Source of the DNA: Luteimonas sp. | GTDB taxonomy: Bacteria > Pseudomonadota > Gammaproteobacteria > Xanthomonadales > Xanthomonadaceae | DNA length: 64,000 bases | Direction: 5' to 3' | Assembly (NCBI GenBank): GCA_024707405.1 | Contig: JANPZU010000003.1 | Location: 1-64,000, forward strand | In this document: piece after piece, positions 28,217 through 37,942 of the stretch | How positions within the stretch are numbered: the first letter of the stretch is position 1 | Layout of the letters: each line of letters begins with the position of its first letter | Program-made: the position numbers and the translations under genes | The notes under the pieces: model-generated | The model's database searches: none | What the model saw: only the letters and a program-made list of their open reading frames with translations | Told to the model about the DNA's origin: nothing

Positions 28217-28342
28217 TTGTACTAGACGCGTCGCGGGCATGCATGCCTCCGTGCCCACGCGCAACGATCCGTTCCCGCCGCAACGGCTGCCGCGATGGCG
28301 CGGGCATGCGATGCTGCACGCTCGCCAGCCACGGAGCCCGCC

Positions 28343-29203
28343 ATGACCACCATCATCGCGCCGCGCGAGCACGACATCGGCAACCTCGTCGTGCGTCGCG
28401 CCGTCCCCACCCTCCAGGCGCGCAGCGTCGGGCCGTTCGTGTTTGTCGACCACATGGGGCCGGCGATCTTCGAGCCGGGCGTCGGCATCGACGTGCGCCC
28501 GCACCCGCACATCGGGTTGGCCACGGTCACCTATCTCTGGGCCGGCACCATCCGCCACCGCGACACGCTCGGTTCGCTGCAGGACATCAATCCCGGCGAC
28601 GTGAACTGGATGACCGCCGGGCGCGGCATCGCCCATTCCGAACGCACGCCCGGCGACCTGCGCGGCGGCGGCCAGCCGGTGCACGGCATGCAGACCTGGG
28701 TGGCGTTGCCGAAGCCGCACGAGGAAGCCACGCCGGAATTCCACCACCATGCCGCGGCCACCTTGCCGCAATTCGTGCGCAAGGGCGCCACCGCGCGCAT
28801 CATCGCCGGCACCGCCTACGGCGATGCGTCGCCGGTGCGGGTGTACACGGACACGTTGAACGTCGCGCTCGACCTCGAACCCGATGCCGAGATCGCCATC
28901 GACGCCACGCATCCCGAACGCGCGATCTACATCCTCGAGGGCGAGGCCCAGCTCGACGGTGCCGACATCCCCGCGCGCCACCTCATCCTGCCCGACAGGG
29001 GCTCGCCCGCCGTGTTGCGCGCCAAGACGCCGATCAAGGCGATCCTGTTCGGTGGCGAACCCCTCGATGCGCCCCGCCACATGTGGTGGAACTTCGTGTC
29101 GTCGTCGAAGGAACGCATCGAACAGGCCAAGGAAGATTGGCTGGAAGGCCGCTTCGGCACCATCCCCGGCGAAACGGAATTCATCCCGCTGCCCGAAAAA
29201 TGA
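28343..29203 (+). CDS. pirin family protein
   Basis: 286 residues, bicupin. The N-terminal cupin has the metal-binding set HPHIGLATVTYLWAG, HRD (GTIRHRDTLGS) and WMTAGRGIAHSER. The C-terminal cupin is degenerate. Pirins bind Fe(II), and some have quercetinase activity. ATG 28343 is preceded by GGAG. Monocistronic between two intergenic regions. A second, distinct pirin lies on the other strand at 31274-32134. Confidence 0.9.
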   Translation: MTTIIAPREHDIGNLVVRRAVPTLQARSVGPFVFVDHMGPAIFEPGVGIDVRPHPHIGLATVTYLWAGTIRHRDTLGSLQDINPGDVNWMTAGRGIAHSERTPGDLRGGGQPVHGMQTWVALPKPHEEATPEFHHHAAATLPQFVRKGATARIIAGTAYGDASPVRVYTDTLNVALDLEPDAEIAIDATHPERAIYILEGEAQLDGADIPARHLILPDRGSPAVLRAKTPIKAILFGGEPLDAPRHMWWNFVSSSKERIEQAKEDWLEGRFGTIPGETEFIPLPEK

Positions 29204-29287
29204 CACCGGTCACGGATTCATTGCACTGCAACACGCACCATGGCCCGGGACATTTGGCGTCATTTGTGGTTGTTGCAGGGGGAATGC

Positions 29288-29725
29288 ATGCAATTCCGGC
29301 GTTTGCTGCCATTGGCAGCCCTTCTCTTCGTGCCGTTCGCGTTCGCGCAATCGACATCGTGCCCTGAGTTGCCGGCATCGACCGGCCTGACCTGGGACAG
29401 GGTGGACGGTGCGGGCTTCACGTTCTGCAAGGCCATCCGCGACACCGACGGCCAGCAAGCGTTCGCCGTCATGCTGCGGCCCGATGCGCAGTTCCGAACC
29501 CGCCGCTCCCATCGCGAAGGCGATCGCGTCCTGATCGATGGCCATGAGGTGTTCTGGTACCGGGGCGACGTCCAGAACGGCATGGTGCGCGAGACCCTGA
29601 TCGAACTCGACCGCAACAGCACGGCGCACATCGTGGTGCGTGCCGATTCCGAACCGGAACTGTCCGAAGCACAACGCGCCGCCCAGGGCCTCCGCTTCCG
29701 GGATGCGCGATTGGGCAGCAACTGA
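29288..29725 (+). CDS. exported hypothetical protein
   Basis: 145 residues. Clear signal peptide ([20 protein letters not shown], cleavage before QSTSC). The mature part is about 125 residues with two cysteines (STSCPELP and FTFCKAI) that could form a disulfide, and a predicted mixed alpha/beta content. AGGGGG lies upstream of ATG 29288. No family recognised. It sits between a pirin and aqpZ on the same strand, with gaps too large to prove an operon. Confidence 0.7.
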   Translation: MQFRRLLPLAALLFVPFAFAQSTSCPELPASTGLTWDRVDGAGFTFCKAIRDTDGQQAFAVMLRPDAQFRTRRSHREGDRVLIDGHEVFWYRGDVQNGMVRETLIELDRNSTAHIVVRADSEPELSEAQRAAQGLRFRDARLGSN

Positions 29726-29826
29726 AGCCTGCCGATTTAACGATTCCGGAACACGCGGTTCACATTCTTCGTTCAGCATTCGCCCGGGCCATGTGGCCTG
29801 CAGATACTGATCGGGGACGGAATCTA

Positions 29827-30540
29827 ATGATCAAGCGACTCTCTGCCGAATTCATCGGCACGTTCTGGCTCGTACTGGGCGGTTGCGGCAGCGCGGTTCT
29901 TGCAGCGAACTTCGGCGGCGATGGCAATCCGCTCGGCATCGGCTTTGTCGGCGTCTCGCTGGCCTTCGGCCTCACGGTGCTGACCGGCGCCTACGCACTC
30001 GGACACATCTCCGGCGGGCATTTCAATCCGGCGGTGAGTTTCGGACTGTGGGCCGGCGGGCGCTTCGCAGCGAAAGACCTGCTGCCCTACATCGTCGCCC
30101 AGGTACTCGGTGCGATCTTCGCCGGCTGGATCCTGTTCCAGATCGCCAGCGGCAAGCCCGATTTCGAGGCCGGCGGCTTCGCCAGCAACGGCTACGGCGA
30201 ACTCTCGCCCGGTGGCTACACGGTGGCAGCGGCGTTCCTGGTCGAAGTGGTGCTGACCGCCGTATTCGTCATCATCATCATGGGTGCGACCCACAAGCTG
30301 GCGCCGGCGGGTTTCGCGCCGATCGCCATCGGCCTGGGCCTGACCCTGATCCACCTGGTCAGCATCCCGGTAACCAACACCTCGGTGAACCCGGCACGTT
30401 CGACGGGCGTGGCGTTGTTCGCCGACACCGCTGCGCTGTCGCAGTTGTGGCTGTTCTGGGTGGCGCCGATCCTTGGCGGCCTGATCGGCGGCATCGCCTA
30501 CAAGTGGCTGGGCAGCGAGAAGGCCGCACCGGTCAACTGA
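29827..30540 (+). CDS. aqpZ: aquaporin Z
   Basis: 237 residues, six transmembrane helices plus two half-helices with NPA boxes: [12 protein letters not shown] and [13 protein letters not shown]. The arginine after the second NPA and a His in helix 5 (LIHLVSIP) give the narrow selectivity filter of water channels rather than glycerol facilitators. Followed by a good terminator. Confidence 0.95.
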   Translation: MIKRLSAEFIGTFWLVLGGCGSAVLAANFGGDGNPLGIGFVGVSLAFGLTVLTGAYALGHISGGHFNPAVSFGLWAGGRFAAKDLLPYIVAQVLGAIFAGWILFQIASGKPDFEAGGFASNGYGELSPGGYTVAAAFLVEVVLTAVFVIIIMGATHKLAPAGFAPIAIGLGLTLIHLVSIPVTNTSVNPARSTGVALFADTAALSQLWLFWVAPILGGLIGGIAYKWLGSEKAAPVN

Positions 30541-30560
30541 GCTTCTTGCATGCTGCAAAG

Positions 30561-30587
30561 GAAAAGCCGGGCAATGCCCGGCTTTTC
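30561..30587. terminator. bidirectional terminator between aqpZ and the oxidoreductase gene
   Basis: Perfect 12-bp stem (30561-30572 with 30576-30587), loop AAT, A-rich left arm and T-rich right arm. It lies 20 bp after aqpZ and 23 bp after the convergent minus-strand gene. Confidence 0.85.
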
Positions 30588-30609
30588 TTCGACCATGCGG
30601 CCCCCGGCT

Positions 30610-31248
30610 TCAATAGCCGACCGTGATCCGCCGCTTCGGCGCATCGTTCTTCTCGATGCGGTCGAGCAACGCGACGGCATAGTCCTCGTTGCTGATGTGG
30701 CTGTTGCCTGCATCGTCGAACAAGGGCGTGTCGGCACCGATGCGGTAATTGCCGGTGCGCTCGCCGGGCGCGATCACGAACGGCGGGCTGATGAACGTCC
30801 AGTCGATGTCGGTTGCCGACGCACGCAACACGTCCAGCACTTCGCCGAGCGCCAGCGCCTCGGCCTTGTAATCGGTCGGGAAGTCCGGCGTGTCGACCGC
30901 GCGCACGCCGGGCGCGACCTCCAGGCTGCCGGCACCGCCGACCCACAGCAGGCGCTTGACGCCAAGCTGCGGCAGGTTGGCGAGCAGGTCGTTCGCCAGC
31001 ACAACCAGCTGCGCACCGGTGGTGTTGCCACGCGGCGACACGCTCACGACCACGGCGTCCACGCCCTGCAGCGCAGCGGCGTAACCGTCGGCAGCAGTGA
31101 TGTCGCCGCTGACCGTCGAAAGACGGTCACGCGGAGCGAGTTTCGACGGATCGCGCACGATGGCGACCACGTCATGCCCGCGACCGAGTGCTTCGTCGAG
31201 GATGCGCGAACCGATGCTGCCGGTCGCACCGAACAATGCGAGTTTCAT
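30610..31248 (-). CDS. NAD(P)-binding oxidoreductase (atypical SDR, NmrA-like)
   Basis: 212 residues. Rossmann motif at the N-terminus MKLALFGATGSIGSRILDEALGRGHDVVAIVRD (GxxGxxG), DITAADGYAAALQGVDAVVVSV and WTFISPPFVIAPGERTG, as in the NAD(P)H-binding SDR_a5-type family (YwnB-like). No catalytic YxxxK is present, which is usual for the atypical group. Substrate unknown. It is 25 bp downstream of the pirin gene and likely cotranscribed with it. Confidence 0.88.
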   Translation of the reverse strand: MKLALFGATGSIGSRILDEALGRGHDVVAIVRDPSKLAPRDRLSTVSGDITAADGYAAALQGVDAVVVSVSPRGNTTGAQLVVLANDLLANLPQLGVKRLLWVGGAGSLEVAPGVRAVDTPDFPTDYKAEALALGEVLDVLRASATDIDWTFISPPFVIAPGERTGNYRIGADTPLFDDAGNSHISNEDYAVALLDRIEKNDAPKRRITVGY

Positions 31249-31273
31249 GTGGGGACTTTCCTTGGGTTGACGA

Positions 31274-32134
31274 TCAGAACCGGCCTTCCTGGAAATCCAC
31301 GAAGGCCTGCATGATTTCCTGCTTGGTGTTCATCACGAACGGGCCGTAGCGGGCGACCGGCTCGCGCAACGGGCGGCCCGCAACCAGGATCAGGCGCGCG
31401 CCGGCATCGCCGGCCTTGAGCGACAGCATGTCGCCACCCCCCAGCACCGCCATTTCCTGTGCGGCCAGCGGACGCGCGTCGTCGCCCTCGCCCAAGGTCA
31501 GCGCGCCTTCGAACGCATACGCGAACGCGTTGTGGCCTTCGGGCAAGGCATGCGACCACGCCACGCCGGGCGCGAGTTCGATGTCGAGGTAGACCGGATC
31601 GGTCGCCGGCTGCGAGATCGGGCCACGCACGTCGCCCACTTCGCCGGCGATGACCTTGATGGTCACGCCTTCGGCAGGCGTTGCCACCGGCAATTGCTCC
31701 GGCGGGAATTCCTGGTAGCGCGGATCGGTCATCTTGTCCTTCGCCGGCAGATTCACCCAGAGCTGGAAACCACGCATGCGGCCTTCCTGCTGCTCGGGCA
31801 TCTCCGAATGCACCAATCCGCGACCAGCGGTCATCCACTGCACGCTGCCGGGCACCAGCAAACCTTCGTTGCCGTGGTTGTCTCTGTGGCGCATGCGACC
31901 GTCGAGCATGTAGGTCACAGTCTCGAAGCCGCGGTGCGGGTGCTCGGGAAAACCGGCGAGGTAATCCTCGGCCTTGTCGGTGCCGAACTCGTCGAGCAGC
32001 AGGAACGGATCGAGGTCGGGCAGTTCACCGCTGCCGATCACGCGGGTCAGCTTGACGCCGGCGCCGTCCGACGCAGGCATGCCGCGCACCTTGCGGGCGA
32101 TGCGGGCGTAACGGATGGGATCGATGGCACTCAT
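31274..32134 (-). CDS. pirin family protein (YhhW-like subgroup)
   Basis: 286 residues, bicupin. Metal-binding cluster EHPHRGFETVTYMLDG, MRHRDNHGNEG and WMTAGRGLVHSEMPEQ. The C-terminal cupin is retained (GPISQPATDPVYLDIELAPG). AGGAG precedes the ATG. It is clearly different from the pirin at 28343 and resembles proteins annotated as quercetin 2,3-dioxygenase-like. Paired with an NAD(P)-binding oxidoreductase in one operon, perhaps for handling quinones or redox stress (inference). Confidence 0.9.
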   Translation of the reverse strand: MSAIDPIRYARIARKVRGMPASDGAGVKLTRVIGSGELPDLDPFLLLDEFGTDKAEDYLAGFPEHPHRGFETVTYMLDGRMRHRDNHGNEGLLVPGSVQWMTAGRGLVHSEMPEQQEGRMRGFQLWVNLPAKDKMTDPRYQEFPPEQLPVATPAEGVTIKVIAGEVGDVRGPISQPATDPVYLDIELAPGVAWSHALPEGHNAFAYAFEGALTLGEGDDARPLAAQEMAVLGGGDMLSLKAGDAGARLILVAGRPLREPVARYGPFVMNTKQEIMQAFVDFQEGRF

Positions 32135-32273
32135 GGCCGGCTCCTGTTGAGGTCTGCCGCCCAATATGCCGCCATTTCCGGCGCGAAGAACCCACGCCAA
32201 TGGAACGATGGTTGCCATCCATGGCAATCAACACCTTGATTGGAACGAAATCGGGCGCGAACCCGCCACGTGC

Positions 32274-34508
32274 TCAGTCCGCCCGGCGGGCCAATCGCCA
32301 CGCGCGGTGGATGCGCGGGTTGCGCGCGAAATCGGGCGGGATGGTCTCGCGACTGATCTCTTCCACCACGGAGAACGCCGACAAAGCGGCTTCATCCAGC
32401 CGGAACCGGCGGAAATTGTTCGAGAAATAAAGAACGCCGCCCGGCGCCAGCCGCGCCACGGCCAACCGCAGCAGTTCGACATGCGAGCGCTGCACGTCGA
32501 AGTCGTCGGCGCGCGCGGAGTTGGAGAACGTCGGCGGGTCGCAGAACACCAGGTCGTACTCGGAACGCTCGGCCTGCAGCCATTGCATCGCATCGGCCTG
32601 CACCAGACGGTGCTTCGCGCCGCCGATGCCGTTCTCCTGCAGGTTGTCGGCACACCATTGCAGGTAGGTGCCGGAGAGATCCACCGTGGTCGTGGTGCGC
32701 GCGCCGCCCACGGCTGCATGCACGGTCGCCGCACCGGTATAGCCGAACAGGTTGAGGAAGCGCGTATCGTGCGCATCCTCGGCAATGCGCAGGCGCAGCG
32801 GGCGATGGTCGAGGAACAGGCCGGTATCGAGGTAGTCGAACAGGTTCACGCGCAGGCGCGCCGCACCTTCGCGCACCACCAACATCTCGCCACGTTGCTG
32901 GAAGCGCCCGTACTTGCTGCCGCCCTTGCCCTTGGCGCGCGTCTTGATCGCGATGCGCTCGCGCGGCACCTGGAGCGCTTCGGCCGCACCCGCCAGCAGG
33001 TCGCCAAAGCGCTTGCGTGCGACGTCCTCCGGGATGTCGGCAGGCGCGGCGTATTCCTGCACGTGCAGCCAGCGCTCGCGCGTGTCGGCCGTGGTGTAGA
33101 CGTCGATCGCCGCGGCGTATTCGGGAATGTCGGCATCGTAGGCGCGGAAGCAATCGATGCCCTCGCGTTCGCGCCAGGTCTTCGATGCACGCAAGGTCTT
33201 GCGCAGGCGGTTGGCGACCATCTGCGCGCCTTCCGACAGTGCGCGCGGCTCGCCGGATTCGCGGCGCGGCACATGGATCGGATCGCACACCAGCAAGGTG
33301 CATTCCAGTGCGCCATTGAACAGCTGGTAACTTTTCTTCGCACGCAGGCCGGTGGCGAAGGCCAGTTCCTTGTCGCCGCACAGCAGGCTGGCCCGCCAGT
33401 CGGGCACGACGCGCTGCAAGGCGTTGCCCAGCGCGCGATACAAACCGGGATCCGCCGCCAGCCGGGCGTCGTAAGGCGGGTTGCACACGACGAGGCCACG
33501 CGTGCTTGCCTGTGCATCCTCGCCGTTCCCGTGCGGCAAAGACGAGTTCGCCCATGGATTCCCGCTTTCGCGGGAATGACGGCCCGTCTGTTCGACAGCG
33601 CGTTGTTCCACAGAGAGCTGTTCGACGGCGCGCACGTCCCACCGGATCGCATCACGCAGTCCGGCCGCCGTCGCGTTTTCGCGCGCATTGCGGATGGCAT
33701 GCGGATCGAGATCCGCGCCGTCGAAACACGGGCGCAATGCGCCGCGTCCGGCACGTTCCCGCGAGACGGCCTCGTCCACCAGCGCTTGCCAATGCGCGGC
33801 GTCGAAGCCATGCCAGCGCGAAGGCAGCGCATCGCCATGGCGCATCAATCCCGGCGCCACGTCGGCGGCCATCAATGCGCCTTCGATCAGCAGCGTGCCG
33901 CTGCCGCACATCGGATCGAGCAGGCCACCACCTTCGCGGTACAGCGCCGGCCAGCCGCCGCGCAGCAGCATCGCGGCCGCAAGGTTTTCCTTCAGCGGTG
34001 CCTCGCCCTGCGCACGTCGCCAGCCGCGACGATGCATCGGGCCACCGGACAGGTCGACCGACACGATCGCCCGCCCCTTGCGCACCACAAGGCTGAGTCG
34101 CAGGTCGGGCGATTCGACATCCACGTCCGGGCGCGCACCGGCATGTTCGCGCAGTGCATCGACCACGGCATCCTTCACCCGCTGCGCGGCATAACGCGCA
34201 TGGGTGATGGCGCTGCCGGAGACGTGCGCGTCGATGGCGAGCGTCATCGTCGCATCGAGGTGTTCGTGCCAGGGCAATGCGCGTGCACCGGCATACAGCG
34301 CATGTTCGTCGGCGCAGTCGTAGTCGTCCAGCGGCCACAGTACGCGGCTGGCGAGGCGTGACCACAACACCGCACGCTGCGCGTCGTGCAGGCTGCCTTC
34401 GACATTGACGCCCGCGGTGGTCGCCGTTGCGCGCTCGCAACCGAGTGCGGTCAGTTCGTCGGCCAGCAGGTATTCAAGGCCCTTGGCGCAGGAAACGAAG
34501 AATTTCAT
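32274..34508 (-). CDS. rlmKL: bifunctional 23S rRNA methyltransferase RlmKL
   Basis: 744 residues. N-terminal THUMP domain ([19 protein letters not shown]), then RlmL (m2G2445) with [20 protein letters not shown] and catalytic [11 protein letters not shown], then the RlmK (m7G2069) part with [17 protein letters not shown] and [13 protein letters not shown]. Both active sites look intact. Odd feature: residues about 293-340, just before NPPY, form an insert with triplicated VEQ units and a segment [10 protein letters not shown] that is the translation of a REP-like palindrome (33558-33577). The family normally has a much shorter linker there. Confidence 0.93.
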   Translation of the reverse strand: MKFFVSCAKGLEYLLADELTALGCERATATTAGVNVEGSLHDAQRAVLWSRLASRVLWPLDDYDCADEHALYAGARALPWHEHLDATMTLAIDAHVSGSAITHARYAAQRVKDAVVDALREHAGARPDVDVESPDLRLSLVVRKGRAIVSVDLSGGPMHRRGWRRAQGEAPLKENLAAAMLLRGGWPALYREGGGLLDPMCGSGTLLIEGALMAADVAPGLMRHGDALPSRWHGFDAAHWQALVDEAVSRERAGRGALRPCFDGADLDPHAIRNARENATAAGLRDAIRWDVRAVEQLSVEQRAVEQTGRHSRESGNPWANSSLPHGNGEDAQASTRGLVVCNPPYDARLAADPGLYRALGNALQRVVPDWRASLLCGDKELAFATGLRAKKSYQLFNGALECTLLVCDPIHVPRRESGEPRALSEGAQMVANRLRKTLRASKTWREREGIDCFRAYDADIPEYAAAIDVYTTADTRERWLHVQEYAAPADIPEDVARKRFGDLLAGAAEALQVPRERIAIKTRAKGKGGSKYGRFQQRGEMLVVREGAARLRVNLFDYLDTGLFLDHRPLRLRIAEDAHDTRFLNLFGYTGAATVHAAVGGARTTTTVDLSGTYLQWCADNLQENGIGGAKHRLVQADAMQWLQAERSEYDLVFCDPPTFSNSARADDFDVQRSHVELLRLAVARLAPGGVLYFSNNFRRFRLDEAALSAFSVVEEISRETIPPDFARNPRIHRAWRLARRAD
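33558..33577. repeat. REP-like palindrome inside rlmKL
   Basis: ATTCCCGC-TTTC-GCGGGAAT, an 8-bp perfect stem of a widely dispersed proteobacterial repeat type, read in frame by rlmKL. A 15-bp near-repeat (33588-33602 and 33618-33632, one mismatch) lies beside it. Confidence 0.8.
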
Positions 34509-34511
34509 CGA

Positions 34512-35042
34512 TCAGAACCGTGCGAGCAGTGCCGCGAATGCATCGGCGGATGCCTGCACGTGATCCGACAGCCGGTGCGTGTCATCCACCATCAGCAACG
34601 CGGCATCGCGCGATGCCGCCCAGTCGAAGACCGCCGCCGCGGGAATGAGTTCATCGTGCCAGCCATGGATGATCGACACCGGCACCTTGGCCGCCTGCAG
34701 CGGCGGCGCCTTGCCCATCGCGATCGGCGGCGCCATCAGGAACAACCCCTTCACCGGCACCTGCAACGACACCTGCCCGGAGATCCAGGCACCGAGACTG
34801 GAACCTGCCAGCAGCAACGGGCCACGCGCGGCAGCGGCCTTGGCCAGCGCATGCAGGCGCTCGACCCGCGCGAACACGTCGCCGAGTTCGCTCACTTCTC
34901 GCCGGGCATCAAGGTCGGTGTAGTCGGGGCGTTCGTGCGTCCAGCCGAAGCGGTCGGCCACGTCGGCGAGGGCCGTGACCTTGGTCGCGTCGGGTCCGCT
35001 TTCGAATCCGTGCGAGAGGATGCAGTGTCCCCGCGTGCTCAC
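34512..35042 (-). CDS. small alpha/beta hydrolase
   Basis: 176 residues from GTG 35042, which overlaps the MOSC gene stop (GTGA). Nucleophile elbow LLAGSSLGAWISG, oxyanion region CILSHGFESGPDATKV, late acidic residue in IHGWHDELIP and catalytic His in DDTHRLSDH. The size and the SHGFESGPDATK start fit the YcfP/RBBP9-like group of small hydrolases. Substrate unknown. Third gene from the end of a MOSC-hydrolase-rlmKL cluster with 3-bp and overlapping junctions. Confidence 0.85.
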   Translation of the reverse strand: MSTRGHCILSHGFESGPDATKVTALADVADRFGWTHERPDYTDLDARREVSELGDVFARVERLHALAKAAAARGPLLLAGSSLGAWISGQVSLQVPVKGLFLMAPPIAMGKAPPLQAAKVPVSIIHGWHDELIPAAAVFDWAASRDAALLMVDDTHRLSDHVQASADAFAALLARF

Positions 35043-35539
35043 GCCTCCACCCACTCCACGGCATCGCCGACGTGCAGCGCACCGCCTTCGAGGATGCGGG
35101 CGCACAATCCGCCCATGCCTCGCATGGCGTTGTAGCCGCCCGCACCGAGGGCATCTTCCATGCGCGAACAGGGATCGCAATCGTCGGTGCCTTCGAGCAG
35201 CACGCCGCCGATGCGGAAGCGGTTGCCCTTCAATGCCACCAGCGGGATGCCCTCGACCACGAGGTTGCGCCGCAAGGTGGCGGGCGCGACCGCATCGTGC
35301 CCGGACAGCGCCGCGATCACCGGCAGGTGTTCGGCCTGGATCAGGGTGATGCCGCGCTTGCCGCTGCCGCCGGCGTAACGATCCCCGGCCAGTCCGACGC
35401 CCGTGACGGCCTCGGCCGTGGCGACCTCGTGCATCGGCACGTCGCGGGCCGGGCGCAGCCCGATCCAGCGCACGCGACCGGCGCGCGGAAAGCGCGTCAT
35501 CAGGGCGTGGAGTTCGGATCCGGGCGGCGGAATTCGCAT
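35039..35539 (-). CDS. MOSC domain protein
   Basis: 166 residues. The MOSC cysteine is in TDDCDPCSRMEDALG, with GLAGDRYAGGSGKRGITLIQAEHL and TLRRNLVVEGIPL upstream, the pattern of stand-alone MOSC proteins (YiiM/YuaD-like) that handle molybdenum cofactor and sulfur. Likely role is molybdenum cofactor-dependent detoxification, by family only. Divergent from the amidase gene with only 22 bp between starts, so promoters overlap. Confidence 0.9.
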   Translation of the reverse strand: MRIPPPGSELHALMTRFPRAGRVRWIGLRPARDVPMHEVATAEAVTGVGLAGDRYAGGSGKRGITLIQAEHLPVIAALSGHDAVAPATLRRNLVVEGIPLVALKGNRFRIGGVLLEGTDDCDPCSRMEDALGAGGYNAMRGMGGLCARILEGGALHVGDAVEWVEA

Positions 35540-35561
35540 GCTGCAATGCTAGCATCGCGCC

Positions 35562-36134
35562 ATGCCGCCGCCCCATTCGTCCGGACTCCGGATCTATACC
35601 GACAACCTTCCCTACGCCTCGAAACTGGAGGCGCGCGACATCGGCGGCATCGACCTCGTCGTCATCCACTGCACCGAACTGCCCGACATCGAGACCGCGC
35701 GTGCCTGGGGCGAGCGCATCGTGCATCCCTCCGGTACCGGCAACAGCGGCCACTGGTACATCGACCGCAACGGGGCCGTCCTCGAATACGTGCCGCCCGA
35801 ACGCATCGCGCACCATGTGCGCGGCTACAACGCACGTGCGGTCGGCATCGAACTGGTCAACCGGGGCCGCTTCCCGGACTGGCTCGACTCGCGCCGGCAA
35901 ACCATGGAAGAACCCTATCCCACGGCGCAGGTCGACGCCCTGCTCGCCCTGCTCGACAAGCTGCAGGCCGAGCTGCCGTCATTGCGTTTCATCGCCGGCC
36001 ATGAGGATCTGGATACCGAAGCCGTGCCAGCCAGCGACGATCCCGCCGCCACCGTGCAACGCAAGCGCGATCCGGGGCCACTGTTCCCGTGGACGCAAGT
36101 GCTGGAAGCGAGCGCGCTGCAGCGCATCCCCTGA
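35562..36134 (+). CDS. AmpD-like N-acetylmuramoyl-L-alanine amidase
   Basis: 190 residues, Amidase_2 fold. Zinc-ligand positions: VVIHCTELPD, HHVRGYNARAVGIELVN and the C-terminal KRDPGPLFPW, with GTGNSGHWYIDRNGAVLEYVP between. No signal peptide, so cytoplasmic, consistent with recycling of anhydro-muropeptides. It differs from classical AmpD in the long loop RRQTMEEPYPTAQ. Upstream lies the overlapping divergent promoter region shared with the MOSC gene. Confidence 0.87.
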   Translation: MPPPHSSGLRIYTDNLPYASKLEARDIGGIDLVVIHCTELPDIETARAWGERIVHPSGTGNSGHWYIDRNGAVLEYVPPERIAHHVRGYNARAVGIELVNRGRFPDWLDSRRQTMEEPYPTAQVDALLALLDKLQAELPSLRFIAGHEDLDTEAVPASDDPAATVQRKRDPGPLFPWTQVLEASALQRIP

Positions 36135-36157
36135 ACGGCGCGCCGGGGGCGCATCCG

Positions 36158-36163
36158 TATAAT
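36158..36163 (+). promoter_or_regulatory. -10 box of tesB (possible leaderless transcript)
   Basis: A perfect TATAAT ends 7 bp before the tesB ATG. Transcription from it would begin at or one base before the start codon. No ribosome site is present. No good -35 is visible. Confidence 0.5.
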
Positions 36164-36170
36164 CGCGGCC

Positions 36171-37067
36171 ATGACTTCCCCCGTCTCCGAACTGATCGAA
36201 CTGCTCTCGCTGGAGCGGCTCGAGGAAAACCTGTTCCGCGGCCAGAGCCGCGACATCGGCACCAAGTACGTGTTCGGCGGACAGGTGCTGGGGCAGGCGC
36301 TGTCGGCGGCGCAGGCGACGATGTCCGAACCACGCGCCGCGCATTCGCTGCATGCCTACTTCCTGCGTGCCGGCGACATCGACCATCCCATCGTCTACGA
36401 CGTCGACCGCACCCGCGACGGCGGCACGTTCTCCGTGCGCCGCGTCACCGCGATCCAGCACGGCAAGGTGATCTTCTTCTGCGCCGCGTCGTTCCACGAA
36501 GGCGAGGCCGGCGCCGAACACCAGTTGTCGATGCCGGAAGTGCCGAAACCCGACGACATCGAACCCGCGCCTGCGATCCCGCCGGAAAAGCTCGCGACGC
36601 TGCCGACCAAGGTGCAACGCTGGCTCGACCGGATGGGGCCATTCGAGTTCCGCCACGTCTATCCGCGCGACGAACTCAACCCGCCCAAGCGCCCGCCCTA
36701 CCAGCAGGTGTGGTTCCGCCTCGGCGCGAAAGTCGGCGATGCGCCGGAACTGCATCGTGCGTTGCTGGCCTACGCGTCCGATTTCCACCTGCTCGGCACC
36801 GCGACCTTCCCGCACGGCATCAGCTATTACCAGCCGAACGTGCAGATGGCATCGCTCGACCACGCGCTCTGGTTCCATCGCCCGTTCCGCGCCGACGAAT
36901 GGTTGCTGTATTCACTCGACAGCCCCAGCGCGCAAGGCTCGCGCGGGCTCGCCCGCGGCATGGTCTACGACCTGCAGGGCCGGCTGGTCGCCAGCACTGC
37001 ACAGGAAGGCCTGATCCGCGTGGTCGCCGATGCGGCCGCCGCCCGGCAAGTCCCCTCGAAGGGCTGA
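36171..37067 (+). CDS. tesB: acyl-CoA thioesterase II
   Basis: 298 residues, double hot-dog fold. Family landmarks: SRDIGTKYVFGGQVLGQAL, SLHAYFLRAGDIDHPIVYDV, and in the second domain MASLDHALWFHRPFRADEWLLY (catalytic Asp region) and AQEGLIR. Hydrolyses medium and long acyl-CoAs. Followed 3 bp later by the DUF2007-type gene, probably cotranscribed. Confidence 0.94.
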   Translation: MTSPVSELIELLSLERLEENLFRGQSRDIGTKYVFGGQVLGQALSAAQATMSEPRAAHSLHAYFLRAGDIDHPIVYDVDRTRDGGTFSVRRVTAIQHGKVIFFCAASFHEGEAGAEHQLSMPEVPKPDDIEPAPAIPPEKLATLPTKVQRWLDRMGPFEFRHVYPRDELNPPKRPPYQQVWFRLGAKVGDAPELHRALLAYASDFHLLGTATFPHGISYYQPNVQMASLDHALWFHRPFRADEWLLYSLDSPSAQGSRGLARGMVYDLQGRLVASTAQEGLIRVVADAAAARQVPSKG

Positions 37068-37070
37068 ACG

Positions 37071-37886
37071 ATGCGGCAGGTCTTCAGCAGCGCACGGATC
37101 GAGAACGCGGAGGCCGTGGCCGCCATGCTCGAAGCCGAAGGCATCGAGGTACGGGTCGAGCATGGCCGTTCTTTCCGCAGCGCGATCCGCGGGAACTTCA
37201 GCTACCGCAGCGGCGCCGACAGCAGCCCCAAGCCGACCGTCTGGGTGATCCGCTCCGGCGACCAGCCGCGTGCGCGGCAGTTGCTGCGCGAAGCCGGGCT
37301 GCTCGATGCCGACACCACACTGCCGGCGAGCTTCCTGCCGGTGACGCCACATACCCGGATCGCCGAACGCGATGGCCGTGAGGGACGACGCAAGGCGATG
37401 CGCATGCGCCTAGGGTTGTTCGCCGCCATCGCCATCGTAGCCGCCGCCATCGTGTTCAAGCCGACGCCGGATCCCGCGCCCGCTGCGCCGACACCTCGCG
37501 TGGTGGTACAGACCGGGCTCGACCCGGCGCTCGACATCCTCGACGACACGCCCGGCGCGATCCACCTGCTCGCGACCCCGCCCGGCCTTGCCGCGGCAGT
37601 CGCCGCGCTCGAAACCGGCGGCGGCGTGGTCTGCCTGGACATCGACGGCCGCGAACCACCGGAGGCAACGCTGGCCGCGATGCGCGCCGACGGCATCGAC
37701 GCATCCCCGGCTTCCGGCTGCGAAGCGCCCCAGGCCATCCGGGTGTCGGTCTACGCCTGGCGTACCGACGGCAGCGGCACCGGCAAGGTCACCTGGTCGG
37801 TCGGCCACGGCGCGACCCAGGCACGGGTACGCACGGCGGACGCACGGCGCGAAGGTGACGACTGGCACGTGGACGCCACCCGCTGA
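37071..37886 (+). CDS. DUF2007-like membrane-anchored protein
   Basis: 271 residues. N-terminal segment (about 1-75, MRQVFSSARIENAEAVAAMLEAEGIEVRVE with VWVIRSGDQPRARQLLREAG) resembles DUF2007, a GlnB-like fold. One transmembrane helix follows (about 111-129, RLGLFAAIAIVAAAIVF), then a proline-rich linker and a C-terminal domain of about 130 residues of unknown type with two Cys (VVCLDID and SGCEAP). The orientation would leave the DUF2007 part in the cytoplasm. Function unknown. It lies between tesB and a sigma factor gene. Confidence 0.75.
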   Translation: MRQVFSSARIENAEAVAAMLEAEGIEVRVEHGRSFRSAIRGNFSYRSGADSSPKPTVWVIRSGDQPRARQLLREAGLLDADTTLPASFLPVTPHTRIAERDGREGRRKAMRMRLGLFAAIAIVAAAIVFKPTPDPAPAAPTPRVVVQTGLDPALDILDDTPGAIHLLATPPGLAAAVAALETGGGVVCLDIDGREPPEATLAAMRADGIDASPASGCEAPQAIRVSVYAWRTDGSGTGKVTWSVGHGATQARVRTADARREGDDWHVDATR

Positions 37887-37942
37887 CGGTCACATCCTGC
37901 GCGTTGGCGCCGTCCCGAAGCATCGCCCGCATCCAAGACGAC

